A stretch of 64,000 bases of DNA from Trema orientale (lineage: Eukaryota; Streptophyta; Magnoliopsida; Rosales; Cannabaceae), in NCBI GenBank assembly GCA_002914845.1, contig JXTC01000170.1, positions 68,414-132,413 of the forward strand, given 5' to 3'. Shown piece by piece: positions 12,901-27,900 of this stretch. The position numbers and the translations under genes are program-made. A model generated the notes under the pieces. That model saw nothing but the letters and a program-made list of their open reading frames with translations. It did no database searches and had not been told where the DNA came from. Within the stretch, counting starts at the first letter, position 1, and each line of letters begins with the position of its first letter.

Positions 12901-15900
12901 CTGGAGCTCAATCTGCGATCTCTTTCTTTTCTTTGTTCTTTGATCCTTTCTGTTTGTTTTGCAGATATATCTTTTAGATATCCATGTGTTTTATACTGTT
13001 ATATCCTCTATTTGTGGGTTTCTGCTTGGGGCCAGAGATCGTCTAGGGGAAGTGAGTAATTTTATCTGATTTGGTGATTTATATTTTTCTGCTTGTGCAG
13101 TTTTTTGCAACATACTTTTCTTTGATATGTTTGACCAGTGGACGTGGTTTAAAAGTTCAATATTTTCATTATCATCTCCAGATTAGGTCCTTGGAAGCAC
13201 TTCACAAACTTTTTGAGGAGTTTCCAGGAGCTTTTATGGACACTCTTCATGTACCTCTTTCCAACAGGTGGAAGTTTGCTGTTAGACTGTTTCTTTTTCT
13301 TCTTACTAATATTGATACTTTGTGAATTGAACGTTCATGGTTGCTTGCATGATCGAGTGAATGTTCTCTTTCTTTCACTCTACCATCTAAATTCAGTTTT
13401 TCTTTTGCAGGACGTCCCAGCACTCTTCTAGTGAGGTGAGTTACACAAAAGATCATTTGTAAATGCGCTATTTTTCAGTTTGTTTGTTTGTTTTTTTTTG
13501 TTTTTTTTTTTTTAATTTTGCTAAAATATCAAAAAATGACCTTGTATTTCTTCTTCTTCTTCTTTTTTTTTTTTGGGGATGCCCTTGTGTTTTTCGAAAT
13601 ATGAGGAAAACCACCTTGAATTTTTTTTTAAATCATAATATGCTGTATTTGACACTTCTAAAATTTGATCCTCTCATATCAACTAAATTAGGGGATTTGA
13701 TGGAAAATGACAATATTATCCTTAGTGAAGGGTAAATCTAGACTTATTTGAAAGTCAAGAATTGTCTATACTATTGTCCAACAATATTTTGAATTTTGTA
13801 AATGACCTAATGGGTTAGATAATAGTTTCCTTACAACCATTCATCCATTAAAAATGTAATATTAGCCTGAATCTACCCTCTATTATGGGTAATTTTGTCT
13901 TTTTATCATCAGTTTTTCCCCATTGAGCTTATGAGAAGGTCATATTTCAACAATTGTCAAATTTCAAGGTAATGAAAAGTCTAAATCAAGGGATTTTGCC
14001 ATATTTCTAAAAGCATGGGGGGTTTAGACAAAAAAAAGATGAAATACAAGGCTATTTATTGACATTTTCCCTTTAAATTTTAATAACATTAGTTTTCTTT
14101 CTCTAAATTTTAATAACATTAGTTATCTTTTCTTTTTTAAATAAAAAGACTTAATATGTTTATAATATTGATGTTTTAAAGTCAAAAAGCATCCTGGAGT
14201 TGATTCGCTAGTATGAGACAAGGTGTAAGCTCCAGTGACAAGAAAAATGAACAAAAAGTTATTCAAGAGTTGTGGAAGGAAAAAAAATATTATGATAAAG
14301 AAGATGAAGACACCAGTGTATTGTGTTCGACAGAATGCAATTTTAGGCATTTCATTGTGATTTCTACGAGACTAATTTCAGGGATCTTCCTTTCTTCTAA
14401 ATCTTCTATAATTGGGAAAACATGACTTGATGTCTTTTTTTTTAGTTGGGTTTGCTTAAGTCTTCACTCTCTAAAAAAATTACCTACTCTGAATCCTCCT
14501 TTTGAATTTTCTATAAAAATAGTCCAGCTTATATTATGGTTGGTATTTACCTAGAAGGTTTGATTCTCTTTTATGGAACATTTCTAACACTTAAAACTGT
14601 TAGCCAAGTTATATGCCTATAGATTATCTTNTCATAACAACTCTTAGGGAAGAAGATTATATAACAAACTAGTGAGCACTTGAATTTTGTACTGAATTTA
14701 CAGTACTTTGGATTACCATTCTTTTGGAGCACACTCATTTGTGCTGACTTCTATTTTTTTTGCAGTGAAATGGAATTGCTTGTAATGCCTAAAAATTCTG
14801 GAACTCTTCCTTTGGTTCAGTGGCCCCTCTTCCTTCTAGCTAGCAAGGTTACTAGTTTTCCAATGATATATTAGAACATTTTGTTAAAATGATTGAGTTT
14901 AATGTTGTGACTATGTAATTATGTAGATATTTCTCGCTAAGGACATTGCTGTTGAAAGTAGAGAATCACAGGACGAACTATGGGAAAGAATTTCGAGAGA
15001 TGATTATATGAAGTATGCTGTACAGGAGTGCTTCCATACCATTAAGCTTATCTTGACAGAAATATTGGATGGTGAAGGAAAGATGTGGTAAGTTCCTTAT
15101 TAGAAGAGACAATAATGGTCAGTATTTCAACTGTTCTGTTGTCAAATAAATATATGTATATGTGTGTGTATCCTAGTTGTTATTTATTTCTTGTTTTAAT
15201 TTTCAGGGTTGAAAGGGTATACGAAGACATTCATGCAGGCATAGCAAAGAAGAGTATTCCTGTTGATTTTGAACTAACTAAACTGCCAATTCTGATAACA
15301 AGAGTAACTGCATTAATGGGAATTCTGGTTCGTATTATTCTTTGAAAAACTCTTTACATAAGTGGGTGGTGTGGTTTCTCAGTTTTGCCATTTTGTAGGC
15401 TATATGTTTGTGCTGTATTTGGAGGTGCTCTGTTTTGTCCCTTAATACTGGAATACCCCTATTTTTGTCGCTAACATTCAAGACATTGACTTTATGTGGT
15501 ATAGCATGCAGTTTTGGAATCTCTGTCTTTTCTTCTAAAGAGTATAGGAGTCTTCTGCCACACTCCCCTTTTTTTCCCCTCCCTCTTTTAATTATTGATA
15601 ACTAGATAAATGTAATGTAATCTTTTTGTGCTCTTTTGATTGGGAGGAGGCCTGGTTCCCCTTCTGATTTGTTCTTCATTCTCCTGCTTTATTTCAATTA
15701 CTAGTTTCTTATTTAAAAATAACAAGAAAATAGAGTCAGTTTACTGTTCTGAATGTTGATACTGCAACTAGTTACTTCAATATACTTCTATTATGAGATT
15801 GATGGATTCTTCAGGTAAAGGTATTTGACATCATTCGTGTAAAACCATCCTAATGTGGTCTAATTGTCCATTTCTTGTTGTTCCATTTCTTGGATCTGGA

Positions 15901-18900
15901 TGTTAGAATGTCAGTTTGTGACTATGGATATATCGTGTGACATTTTTTTCTTATGGTTTGTCTTTCTATGCCTGTATCTTTGTATGCAACTTTTAAGGAC
16001 TCGGTTCACAGAATATGAACTTGTTACTGTCAGTCTTTTTGTTTGCTTTGATGCCTGCTAGCTGAGACATCTTTCCTAGCTGTTTTGTTTTGTTCCCCTC
16101 CCCCCTCTTTTTCTTTTGGTAGTCCTGGCACAGTCCTTCACAAGAAATGCTTGACTATGACTGCGTTTCATTTTGAATTCATGTATGTACAGAAAGAGGT
16201 TGAAACACCAGATTTGGAGAAAGGGGCGGTTAAGGCAGTTCAAGATCTGTATGATGTTGTCCGCCATGATGTCCTATCTGTTAATATGAGGTATCTTAAA
16301 CTTGAAAGTTCCAATGATTGCAGTAAAGAATTTTTTGATTTATCCCTTCTTCATCTGTTTTGTTGTCTTTCCAGGGAAAACTATGAAACGTGGAACTTGT
16401 TAACAAAAGCATGGAAGGAAGGTCGTCTCTTCACAAAGATTAAGTGGCCCAAGGATGCAGAGTTTGTATGTTCAGGCATCTTTTCCTTGTTTCTTTCTGT
16501 ACTTTTGTATTTGTTTGTTGTGAGATAAAGTAATTGAGGAAGATATGCAGAGGTCAAAGGTCAAAAGACTCTATTCGTTGCTAACTATCAAAGATTCAGC
16601 TGCAAATGTTCCAAAAAATCTGGAGGCAGGACGAAGGCTGCAGTTCTTCACAAATTCCCTTTTCATGGAGATGCCTGTTGCAAAGCCAGTTAATGAGATG
16701 CTATCCTTCAGGTACTACATTTTTCACATATATGCTATGAGGAATCATACTTGTGCCTGCTGATTCCTGCACTCAGACTCTTCTTTGTCCTTTTGCAGTG
16801 TGTTCACACCATATTATTCTGAGATTGTGCTTTATAGTATGAATGAACTCCTGAAGAAAAATGAAGATGGGATATCAATATTGTTTTACCTCCAAAAAAT
16901 TTACCCTGGTACAGTTATTCAGCAAAGTACCCGATAGGTTTTATTTTTTATTTTATTTTAGTATTTTTTTTTTTTTTGGGTGTATGTGTTTTATGAGGAG
17001 CTTTGTCGCATAATTTCATAAATTTATCAACTGAGTCAGTTCACAGTGTCCCGCGTTTTGGTTGCTCGCATATGTGGTTTCCTCTGGTGACTTTAGTGGG
17101 ACCAGGTTCTTCTGTTAATCATGTTGATGTCATTTTTTTCCTGTGTATAATCATATGCTCCTTAAGCTTTTACTGTTTCATTTTTCTTAACCCTATTCCT
17201 TTTCTATGTTTCATATTTATTTAGTGTGTCTGGCACTGAAAGAATATGTTTAGTTATAGATTGTCTGTCTCGTTCGTTATTAATCTAAAAACTATTATGC
17301 ATGCAGATGAGTGGAAAAACTTTCTTGCTCGAATTGGCCGTGACGAAAATACACATGAATCAGATCTAGATAGTCCAAATGATATTTTGGAACTTCGGTT
17401 TTGGGCCTCTTATCGTGGTCAAACCTTGGCCAGAACTGGTAGATGTTTTCTTTGTGTCAATATTTTTGTTTGTTCTTGAAAGTTTTTCCTTGCACTTCAT
17501 GATTTTTTTTTTTAGTTCACATTGTTTCTTATGTTCACCAGTTTTACATGTTATTTAAGTGTTTATTCTATGTTTGAAGTATTCCATTCCTCTTCTCTTT
17601 TCAGTCTTTTTATTTATTTATTCTTTATCTGAATAAATTCACATGTTCATCTTCATTATAAGTTTCTGTGATATTGTGTCCTGAAACCAGTGTAATCCTA
17701 ATTTTGGTTTTTAATTATCATCTCATGCTTTTCCTAGTTTATTCGAATGTGGAATGCACATGCACACATAATTTTTTAATTTTTAATAAATATATTTCTG
17801 TCTCTTGAATTATGTCTTCGTCCTTCTAAAATCCTTCCTAGTGTGAATATTTTCTTTCATCAAGAAAGTCGTATCTTGTGGTCCTTGTGGATCAATAAAC
17901 ATTTCGTTCATTTATTTATTTATTATTTTTATTATTTTGTTATTTTTTATTTTTATTATCAATACTTCGTAGTCTATGGTTGTTGTGATTGGTTATGAAC
18001 CCTTTTATTTTTTGAAAATTTTTATGAATTGTTGTTTCATCAACTTGGGGACTACTTATCTTAAATTGAGGGAGGCATTTTCACCATTTAATCTAGCATA
18101 ATGAACAGTTTCCAATATATAAGTTGGATTTTGGATACTAAATTGTCAAGTTGATTGATTTTTGCAGTTCGTGGGATGATGTACTATAGGAAAGCTCTGA
18201 TGCTTCAGACCTATTTGGAGAGAAAAAGTTCTGGAGGTTAGGATTCTGCTTCTTTGTTTTTTTATTTTATTTTATTCATTTTTGTTGTTTACAGTTATCT
18301 TTTCCTTGCATTCCTTTTATCTAATGTAGTGGCAATTTTAGATTTGGAGGCCGCAATTTCCAGTAAAGATGCAACTGAGACTCGAGGTTTTGACTTGTCT
18401 CCTGAAGCACGGGCTCAGGCAGACCTAAAGTTTACATATGTTGTAACATGTCAAATATATGGAAAACAGAAAGAGGAACAAAAACCTGAGGCCGCTGACA
18501 TTGCCTTGCTTATGCAAAGGTGGGTTTTTGCCCCACCTCTCATTCTGTTCCTTCTCAAATTACTTTAACTCATCTTGCAGATATCAACTCTTAAGCCTAT
18601 TTGGCAATATTGGTTTTATATGTTGAAAGGTTCTGTCTAATCATTATACTGTTACTTAATTACTAGAAACGAAGCACTTCGTGTTGCTTTTATTGATGAG
18701 GTTGAAACACTCAAGGATGGTAAAGTACAAAAGGAATTCTATTCAAAGCTCGTTAAGGGTGATATCAATGGGAAGGACAAGGTCGGTTGTCTTTACTTTT
18801 GTCCTTTAGCATCTCTGCTTCTACTGGCTCATTCGTATTCGGAACAATGAATTTAGCTCTTGTTTTTTTATTTATTTATTACTTCATCTCTCTGTCTCTG

Positions 18901-21900
18901 TCTCTGTCTCTCTGTCTCTCTCTGTATTTCATTTTTTTTTCCTGCTTTTAGATAAGAAACTAAAACTTTTATTGAAGATCAGAACAGAAGTACATAGAAG
19001 AAAAAGAAAGAGGATAAGATATCCTCAATAACTGAGAAACACAAAATAAACAAACAAAAAATTGAAATAAAACAACTCAACACTCCTTAACAAAGTTTCT
19101 TCCTGTAATTTGATATGAAGAAAAAGAACTGTCTGTTTTTCTTATTCGATACCGTAAACTGTGAAGAAATATATATAGGGCAGATGGTAACAAGCCTACC
19201 ATTCAAATCCCTTAAGACTAGGCAACAAAAAAGGAAAGATAATAAAAAGAAATCGGAATACAAATAAAAGCTAATCCCAACAGCTCACACAAATATTCTA
19301 GGAATAAAACTAAATCCTATAAACAAGGAAATGAAATAACACGAGTAAATCCACACTTCCAACTAAGAGTAATTAGAGCGATAATCCTTGGATATTCTTA
19401 CTACCGAAGCCAAGAGAGTAACTTTTTTTTCCTACAAAATGCACATTAGAGTTGCCATCTCTCCCCTTCCAAAATCAGTAGGCTTCTCAGTCATATTTGC
19501 CTCACATCTTTCTGGAATGACCCAAGCAAGATTTGCTTCAAACAACAATTTATTCCATAATGATCTGACCACAGTACAATCCAGAAACAATTGGTCTAGA
19601 GTTTTGCAATTTTTGTTACACATCACACACTATAAAGAAGAGAGAGCTATATTCGATATTTTCCTTTGCGGCAATTTACAAGTGCTGATCTTTCTGTGAC
19701 GTACCAGCTAAGCAAAAACTTAACTTTGTAAGGAACACTGATTTCCCGATAAATAGAAGGCTCAAAGATGGGGAGATTATTGGTGTCTGCCAAAGTCTGA
19801 AAAAGAGTTACATGAGAAAACACCAAAAGTCCCAGACAGCATTCCGAAAAAGCTGGTCTGTTTCAGTAGACCAAATTCTTTTACCGTAATGGAATCCCTA
19901 GCTGAAATCTTTCCTAGAGTATTTCACAAAGAAATCAGATCTCGGCTTCCCCATCACTTAGACTAAACTCTTTTCCCCCTGCATATCTCTTGCAGTTCTG
20001 ATTCCCAAGTTCCCGTTTTTGGTAGACGACTTGGGTTTGTATTGGGGTTTGTGACTCCCTAATTGCTTTTTCGAGATATTTATAGAATTAGAGTCTGTTT
20101 TCTATAAATAGATGTTTGTGGATGATGAAAGCAAAAAGGAGCTAGAGAAAGGAGGATATGAGCTCTTATATTTTAATGAATGCTATTAAAGTTTGAAAAT
20201 CTATTTGTGACTGTTGTCTCTAACATCTTGTTTATATTTCAGTTTATACTTTCACGATTATTTTCCTTTCTTTGTTCTTTCTCTATTCTATTCCTGCTCT
20301 TTAAATAATTCCTTTCTGTTTGTTCATTCTGTAAATCTATTGGTGTTTATTTACTTGTTATTGACTGGTCGGTGGCGTTTCAGGAAATCTATTCCATAAA
20401 ATTGCCTGGAAATCCAAAACTGGGTGAAGGAAAACCTGAGAATCAAAACCATGCAGTTGTATTCACTCGTGGAAATGCAGTTCAAACAATTGACATGAAT
20501 CAGGTGACCACCATATGGTTTAGGTTTATGATGATCTCAGACAAACTAAAAATGGTTATTGGATGGAACAATTTTGTACTAGTTTTCAAACAGATATGTG
20601 AATGATTGTTCTTCCATGTCCTATGCCTTTTCTTTAGGTAATGAGGCTCTAGTTGCCTTCAATATCCTTCTGGTTGTAATGCAGCTTAACTGTTTTGTCT
20701 TTTAGGATAACTATTTTGAGGAAGCTTTGAAAATGAGAAATCTTCTTGAAGAATTCCATTGTGATCATGGCATTCGGCCACCTACAATTCTTGGTGTCAG
20801 GGAGCATGTCTTTACTGGGAGGTAAGTTTCATGTCATCCTTATGATTCATATTCTTTGCTTTGTCCAGTTGCATTGTCATAGTTTTTTAATGATCATGTG
20901 TATCATGTGCAGTGTCTCTTCTTTAGCCTCATTCATGTCGAACCAAGAAACAAGCTTTGTAACATTAGGTCAGCGCGTTTTAGCAAATCCTTTGAAGTAA
21001 GTCCATTTTGATTGTGCCATTGATTTCACCAGCTTCCTGAATCTTTTAAAATCTCAAGATCATTTGGTGGTGACATCCTAAATTTTTTTCAGGGTCCGTA
21101 TGCATTATGGCCACCCTGATGTTTTTGATAGAGTTTTTCATATAACACGTGGTGGTATCAGCAAGGCCTCTCGTGTTATCAATATTAGTGAAGATATATA
21201 TGCAGGTAATCGCTATATGAGAGTCCCACTTACATGGTTTTCCTTGCATAGCATTTTTCTGCGTTTTGTATCTGACTTCAATCATAGATTGACATTGTTC
21301 TTGCCAGAAGTTTTTCAGTTGAGACATTGTCTTTGATATTCTTATCATTTTAGGTTTCGTGGATTATTCTTAAACATGTGGTTTGATAGCTGGTTATGTA
21401 GAGAAAATTTAAGGCATTGGAGTTAGGTCTTTAACTGCATCACTCGGGTCTATGCTATTCTCTCTCCTCCTCCCTCTCTGACTCCCCTTTCATATTTCTC
21501 ACCACTCTCTCCTCTCTCCATTTTCTCTCCCAAATCTCTGTTTCCTCTCTCCTTTCACTCTTACACTACCTTTTCTCTCTAAAGTTTGATAAGAGAGGAA
21601 AACTCTATTTTTCAGTATATTAAACTATACTGTAAGGCTGGAATAAATAGGAGAAACATGAAAACAAATCTGTCATTCAGTCTCCATGATTCTAGCGATA
21701 AAAAATCCCTTAGACAAAGGAATACACACTGCAAAACAAAAAAGGTAAGATTTGGATATACAGATTCTCATCTTTTATTACAGGAAAGGAGTCACAATAA
21801 AAATAAAAACAGAAAGTAATTTCCGAAAAACCTAGGAAAATCAGATTGTAATTCCACGCTCTCCTTTTTCCTCTCTCCCATCTTTACTTTGCCTGGCTCT

Positions 21901-24900
21901 CACACTCTTTCTCCTCCCTCCTTTTTCTCCTCCTTCCTCCCTATACTTTCTCTTTCCTTCCTCTTTGTTCTTTCTCCCTCCACTTTTTCTAGAGTCAACT
22001 TTATAGAATTCAACAATTGAGGGTAATCTCGTCTAAATATAATTTCATTCCATAGTTAAATCGAAAATTCTAACCAAACAATTGAATTAGTTCTTTTTCC
22101 CTTTCCACTCCATTCTCATTACTGTTACCATTAGCATTCCACCACGGCAACCAAACTATCTTCAGATTCTTGTGTGAAATGAAACTAAAACCTAGTAAGT
22201 TCACGGCCAACAAGATAATATTAAAATGGGTACAAAATATGTCTATTTTCACAGTAGTGTTTCCTGATTTAAGAGTGTATAAGTACATTTAATAGCTCTA
22301 GTGACCTATCTTTTATGATCTTCTCTAGTTGCATTATGATGGTTGATTCCAACCAACCAATTACTGCTAATTGTTAGTACAACTGTTTGAGTTTTAGGCT
22401 CATTCCTATACTGTAGCCTAATATTGTGCGATTGATCTCGGAATTAGGTGGTACTTCCAGTCTTGGCTTTAGGTATTTTGTTATTCTCCTGTATAAACTT
22501 GAGCATTTAGATTTTGCACTTGTCCTCATGAGAAACATAGAAATAAGAGTATATGTTCAAGCAAAAAACGAAAAAGAAAAATATAAGAGTATATGACTGT
22601 TGACGTAAGTTAGCAGCACTTTACTTCTTCCAATGGCTTTTGTTGTAATGTATAAATTATACAGCATGGCATGCAAGTGAATTTGAATTGTTTTCTGATT
22701 TTTATGATTTTGGTCTTCAAATGTAGGATTTAATTCTACTCTACGCCAAGGAAATATTACTCATCATGAGTATATTCAGGTAATCTAACTCATTCTCTCT
22801 GTGTTATGGATATAGGATGTGAATTTTCTAACAATAATTAGCAGGTTGGCAAGGGACGAGATGTTGGGCTCAATCAAATTGCTCTATTTGAAGGGAAAGT
22901 CGCCGGGGGAAATGGTGAACAAGTTCTTAGCCGTGACGTGTATAGGCTTGGTCAGCTGTTTGATTTCTTTCGGATGATGTCATTCTACTTTACCACTGTT
23001 GGATACTACTTTTGTACAATGGTAGGGTGTTTTACAGAATGATTTTTTTCTTTGTGATGTGGTTTCATGGAGTTTTGCTACATGGCTAGAGTTTTTTGTG
23101 TCGTATGTTAAAAGGAGCTGATTGCAGTGGACTTTTCTCCTATAAGCACTGCTCTTTATACCAAGTCCTTTTCGTTCAAGAATTGTTGGCTCTCTTCTGG
23201 GTGATTTGAGTGAGTACAAATACTAGAATCTTTGAGCATAAGATTCTGGAGGTTCTTTTATGAGGGGGATAGTGAAATTTATGGCGTCTTTGTGGGCTTC
23301 TAAGGAATTTAGAGATATTCCTTTTTCTTTGCTTCTTTTAAGTTGCTAGGATGTGTTTTAGTATTTGGTTCTTTTTTGCTTAGATATGATATCCCATACT
23401 ATAGCTACAAAATAATCAGGAAATTACGAATGTTATATACTACTGAATCTTCGTGTCACTTTTGATTGACTGTTGAAACTTCATGTGTTCATATCTCAGC
23501 ACTTAGTTTTACATCTGACTTAGCTGTCTTGTTTGTGCTTCTGCAGTTGACAGTGCTGACTGTCTACATTTTCCTATATGGGAAAGCTTATTTGGTAAGT
23601 TTGATTTTGCAATTTCATATGCTAGATTACCATATTATCCTAACTCCAGGGTTAAAAAGTATCTGTTTTCTTGGACCTTGTCTAGTCTATGGGTTTTAAT
23701 CCTCAATTGTATTTGTTTTGAGCATATGTTCTTTACGTAGGAAGTTTAAAATGTTTTGAGCATATTTCCTTTTATGTAGCATCATGTGCGTCCATATGCA
23801 ATTTTTTAACTACCCTTTTATAGGTTTACTGATAGTATGGGGTTAGATACGATAATGCAAAGCTCTAGCATAACTTCATAGCAGGAAATAATTTTTAAGT
23901 ATAATTAGTATGTTTTGGTTTTTATCCTTTCCTGGCAAGCTTCTTTAAAATGCTGTTACGCAGTAATATTTTTATAAAAGTAGGCTATAATTTTGACATG
24001 CACACATGTATAACCAAGCTACAGACATGTTATTAAAAGGAAGTAAAGGAACATAATTTGTTATTTCTTAAGAATCAATACACGTACAAGCATTTTTTAT
24101 ATAGGCAGATTGACACAAAAGACTATTTCTACAACTAGTACCTAACTTTACAACTGTCTAACAACACTAGCTGACTCTAGACACCATAGCTGATTCTAGG
24201 CATGTGGTTACAGACAACATAACTGACTCTAGATATGTGATTTCCAGCACTCCCCTTCAAGCTGGCTTAAAGATGTCTTCCATAGCCAGCTTGCTCACTA
24301 GCTTATCAAAGTGCTTCTTTGGCAGTCCCTTGGTGAATATATCAGCCACTTGTTTATCTGTTGGAATATAGGGCATGCAAACGAGTCCTTCCTCCAACTT
24401 TTCTTTAATAAAGTGCTTATTAATTTCAACATGTTTAGTCCTATCATGTAAGACTGAATTATGAGCATTTGCAATTGCAGCCTTATTATCACAAAAGACT
24501 TTCATAGGAAGGCTGCTTGTGGCTTTAAGTTCCTCAAGCAGCCTTTTAATCCACATTATTTCACAAATTCTATGAGCCACCATCCTAAATTCTGCTTCTT
24601 GCTATAGCATTCTGTTTTTACTTCTCCATGTGACTAAATTACCTCCAACAAAAGTACAATAACCAGAGGTAGATCTTCTATCAATTATGCTCAGCATCTA
24701 TATAGACTTCAACTTTCAGATTTCCCTGGTTTGTAAATAAAAGACCCTTTCCTGGAGTTCCCTTTAGGTATCTAAGAATCCTTGTGACAACATCAAAATG
24801 TTCTTATCCAGGTGAGTGCATGATCTGACTAACCATGGCAACTGCATAAGCTATGTCTGGACGTGTACGAGAGAGAGAAATTAATCTTCCAACCAAGTGC

Positions 24901-27900
24901 TGGAATCTCTCTGTTGGCAACCTTCTTGGCCCTGGCTGCTTCTAATTTTGTGTCAGAATCAATGGGTGTTTCAGTTATTTTACACCCTAATAAACCTGTC
25001 TCTTTGTGTAGATCCAATACATATTTCCTTTGAGAAACAAAAATTCCTTTCTTTGATCTTGCAATTCCATACCAAGGAAATGTTTCAAAGTTCCCAAGTC
25101 TTTAACCTCAAAATGTCGTACAAGTAACCGCTTCAATTTTTCAATTTCTGAATTGTCACTCCCGGTTAGGATAATATCATCCACATAAACTATCAAGATG
25201 GCAATTTTACCTTCGCTAGTATGTTTTAAAAAAACATTGTGTGATCTGCTTGACTTTGAGTAAAACTATGGCTTTTTCCTGCTTTTCCAAATCGTTCAAA
25301 CCACACCTTTGGAGATTGCTTGAGTCCATATAGAGATTTCTTCAGTTTGCATACTCTTTGTTTTCCTTTTGTTTCTTCAAAACTTGGCGGAGGACCCATG
25401 AAGACTTCTTCCAAGTCACCATTCAAGAATGCATTTTTTACATCAAGTTATGTAGAGGCCAATTTAAATGAACTGCAAGAGAAAGTAAAATTCTGATGGA
25501 GTTAATCTTTGCCACCGATGCAAAGGTTTCTTGGTATTCTATCCCAGAATTTTGAGTAAATCCTTTTGCAACCAAACGTGCTTTGTACATTTCGATACTA
25601 CCATCAGCTTTACATTTGATGGTAAACACCCATCTACAGCCCATAGCATTCTTTCCTTTAGGTAGTTCCATCATCACCCATGTTTTATTTCTTTTAAGGG
25701 CATTCGTCTCTTCTAAAATTGTTGTCTTCCAATTGGAGTGATTAAAAGCTTCCTGAATGTTCCTTGGCACAAATAGATTATTAATTTTTGAGGTAAAAGC
25801 TCTATGTTTTTCTGAGGTTTTTGATAAGATATAAGATTAGTAATAGGGTGCTTAGTATAAGCTCTCACTCCTTTTCTAAGAGCAACGGGAACATCAAGAT
25901 CAGAAATTGGAACAATATAAGAGTCTAAAATACCTAGAATCGAAGGAGATGATGTTTGACTTTGTTCCAGGTTAGCAGGAATGTCTCCAGTAGTTTAATG
26001 AAATTTTCTTCTGGTATAAACACGAAGTTCAGGGGAATTATAATTTTAGAGTGTTTCTCTTCTTGCTTGTGATTCGTTAATTTCTGTCACAGATACGCTG
26101 AGTTGTCTTATTTTTTCTTTAACAAATAATTCAGTCTCTTTATGAGAAATAGTATTATCAGGGAAAATTATTTTAGATAATGATATTGAAATATGCCAAA
26201 ACTGATCTTCATTATTGCTCTTCCCCTGAAGAGAAGTTTTGCTAAAATATGGAGTTTGTTCAATAAAGGTAACATCCATAGTAGTGAAATTTTTTTTAGT
26301 TGTTGGATTAAAGCATTTATACCCTTTTTTATTTGAAGCATAGCCAATAAAGACACATTTTTCTGCTCTAGGATCTAGTTTATTTTGGAGATGACTATGT
26401 ACATGAGCATAAACAATGCATCCAAACACTTTCAAAGGCAAATCTGTAGTTAACCGATTTGTAGGAAATAATATTTTTAAACTCTGTAAAGGAGTTGCAT
26501 AATTCAAAACAGGAGTAAGCATCCTATTAATCAAATAACTTGAGGTTAAAATAGCTTTGCCCCACAAATATTTTGGTACGTGCATAGAAAACATAAGTAT
26601 CCTAGCCACTTCTAACAAATGACGTTTTTTGCGTTCAGCTATACCTTTTTGTTGGGGTGTATCCCTACAAGTAGATTGGTGGTGGATGCCTTTATCTCTT
26701 AAAAAATCCCTAAACGTTCATTGAAATATTCAGTCCCATTATCAGTTTTTAAGATACTGATCTTAATTTGAAATTGTGTTTCAATAAAATTATAAAAATC
26801 TTTAAATAATTGCTCAAGCTTCATATTTTGATATCATTAAGTAAACCCAACAAAGACAAGTATGATCATCTATGGAAGTTACAAACCACCTTTTTCCTTT
26901 TAAGGTACTTATTTTAGATGGTCCCCAAATATCACGATGGATCATATAAAATGGCTTTGAGGGAAAGTAAGTTTTTATTTTATAAGAGGCACGATTGCTT
27001 TTAGACAAAATAAAAGTTTCACAATGTAAGGATTGACAATCGACTCCTTCAAATAAACCAGGAAATAGATGTTTTAAATAAGAGAAATTAGGATGACCTA
27101 GTCTAAGATGCCAGAGCATAATTTTATCACAAGAAGAAATAGAACACACACTACCACCAAAGCTCAGGACTTGTTTATTTTGAAAGAACGTTTCATCAAA
27201 ATAGTAGAGACCATCAAGTGTCCTAGCACTGCCGATCATCTTCCCCCGTCGTCCAGTCCTGAAATTCACAATGAGAATAAAAAAAAGTGACATAGCAATT
27301 AGAGTCTTTGGATAGCTTACTTACAGACAACAAATTGCAAGTAAGTTTAGGGACATGTAGCACCGAATGAAGGACAATATTGTCAGAAATAGATATTGAA
27401 CCTTTTCCAGCAATGGGTGAAAAGCTACTATCTGCTTTACAGATTTTCTTATTACCATGACAAGGAAAGTAAGTTTGAAATAAGTTTGAGATACTTGTCA
27501 TGTGATCAGATGCACCTGAATCTATTATCCATGATGCAGATGATAATTTAGATTTTACCGTAAAAAAGCTACCTATTTGTGCCATAGAACCAGGATTTCA
27601 GCAGTTGAAGAAGCTGCTTCTTTTGCTCTTTATTCAGTGAAGGTACCTCAGCAACATTGGCAATAGTTGCATTTCGGTTGAGCTGATCTCCAATTTTGTA
27701 GTTTCTCCTCTCCATAGGCTTCCAATTGGCTGGTTTTCCATGAATTTTCGAGCAAGTCTCCTTAGTATGTCGAGGTTTGTTGCAAAAATATCAACAAACC
27801 CGAGCCTTTTCATCAGTCCTTCGTTGGGTATTAGTGTTTTGATTAGCGGCAGCTGCAGTGGCAGTGAGTGAGGCAGAGTTCTCAACTGGAGCAGTTGCTA

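Larger units (their letters stand above)
14632..23021 (+). other. CALS9: CALS9 coding exons 24-41: cytosolic catalytic loop
   Basis: Exons: 14632-14671 (5' part missing), 14766-14847, 14927-15087, 15207-15327, 16193-16290, 16375-16465, 16551-16711, 16799-16908, 17307-17438, 18168-18236, 18342-18519, 18667-18781, 20384-20503, 20706-20821, 20913-20996, 21093-21205, 22727-22779, 22845-23021. These hold the glucan synthase domain (Pfam Glucan_synthase): NLEAGRRLQFFTNSLFMEMP, GQTLARTVRGMMYYRKAL, EARAQADLKFTYVVTCQIYG, GVREHVFTGSVSSLASFMSN, MHYGHPDVFDRVFHITRGGI, KGRDVGLNQIALFEGKVAGG. These blocks are the most conserved in the family. Intron 35 carries a LINE remnant. Intron 39 (21206-22726) has long polypyrimidine tracts and no other recognised content. 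Introns 27 and 32 (15328-16192, 17439-18167) are plain AT-rich sequence. Confidence 0.88.

Noticed and set aside
19388-19699. Plus-strand 103-codon frame in CALS9 intron 35
   Set aside because: The opposite strand shows the zf-RVT domain of a dead LINE, so the plus frame is incidental.
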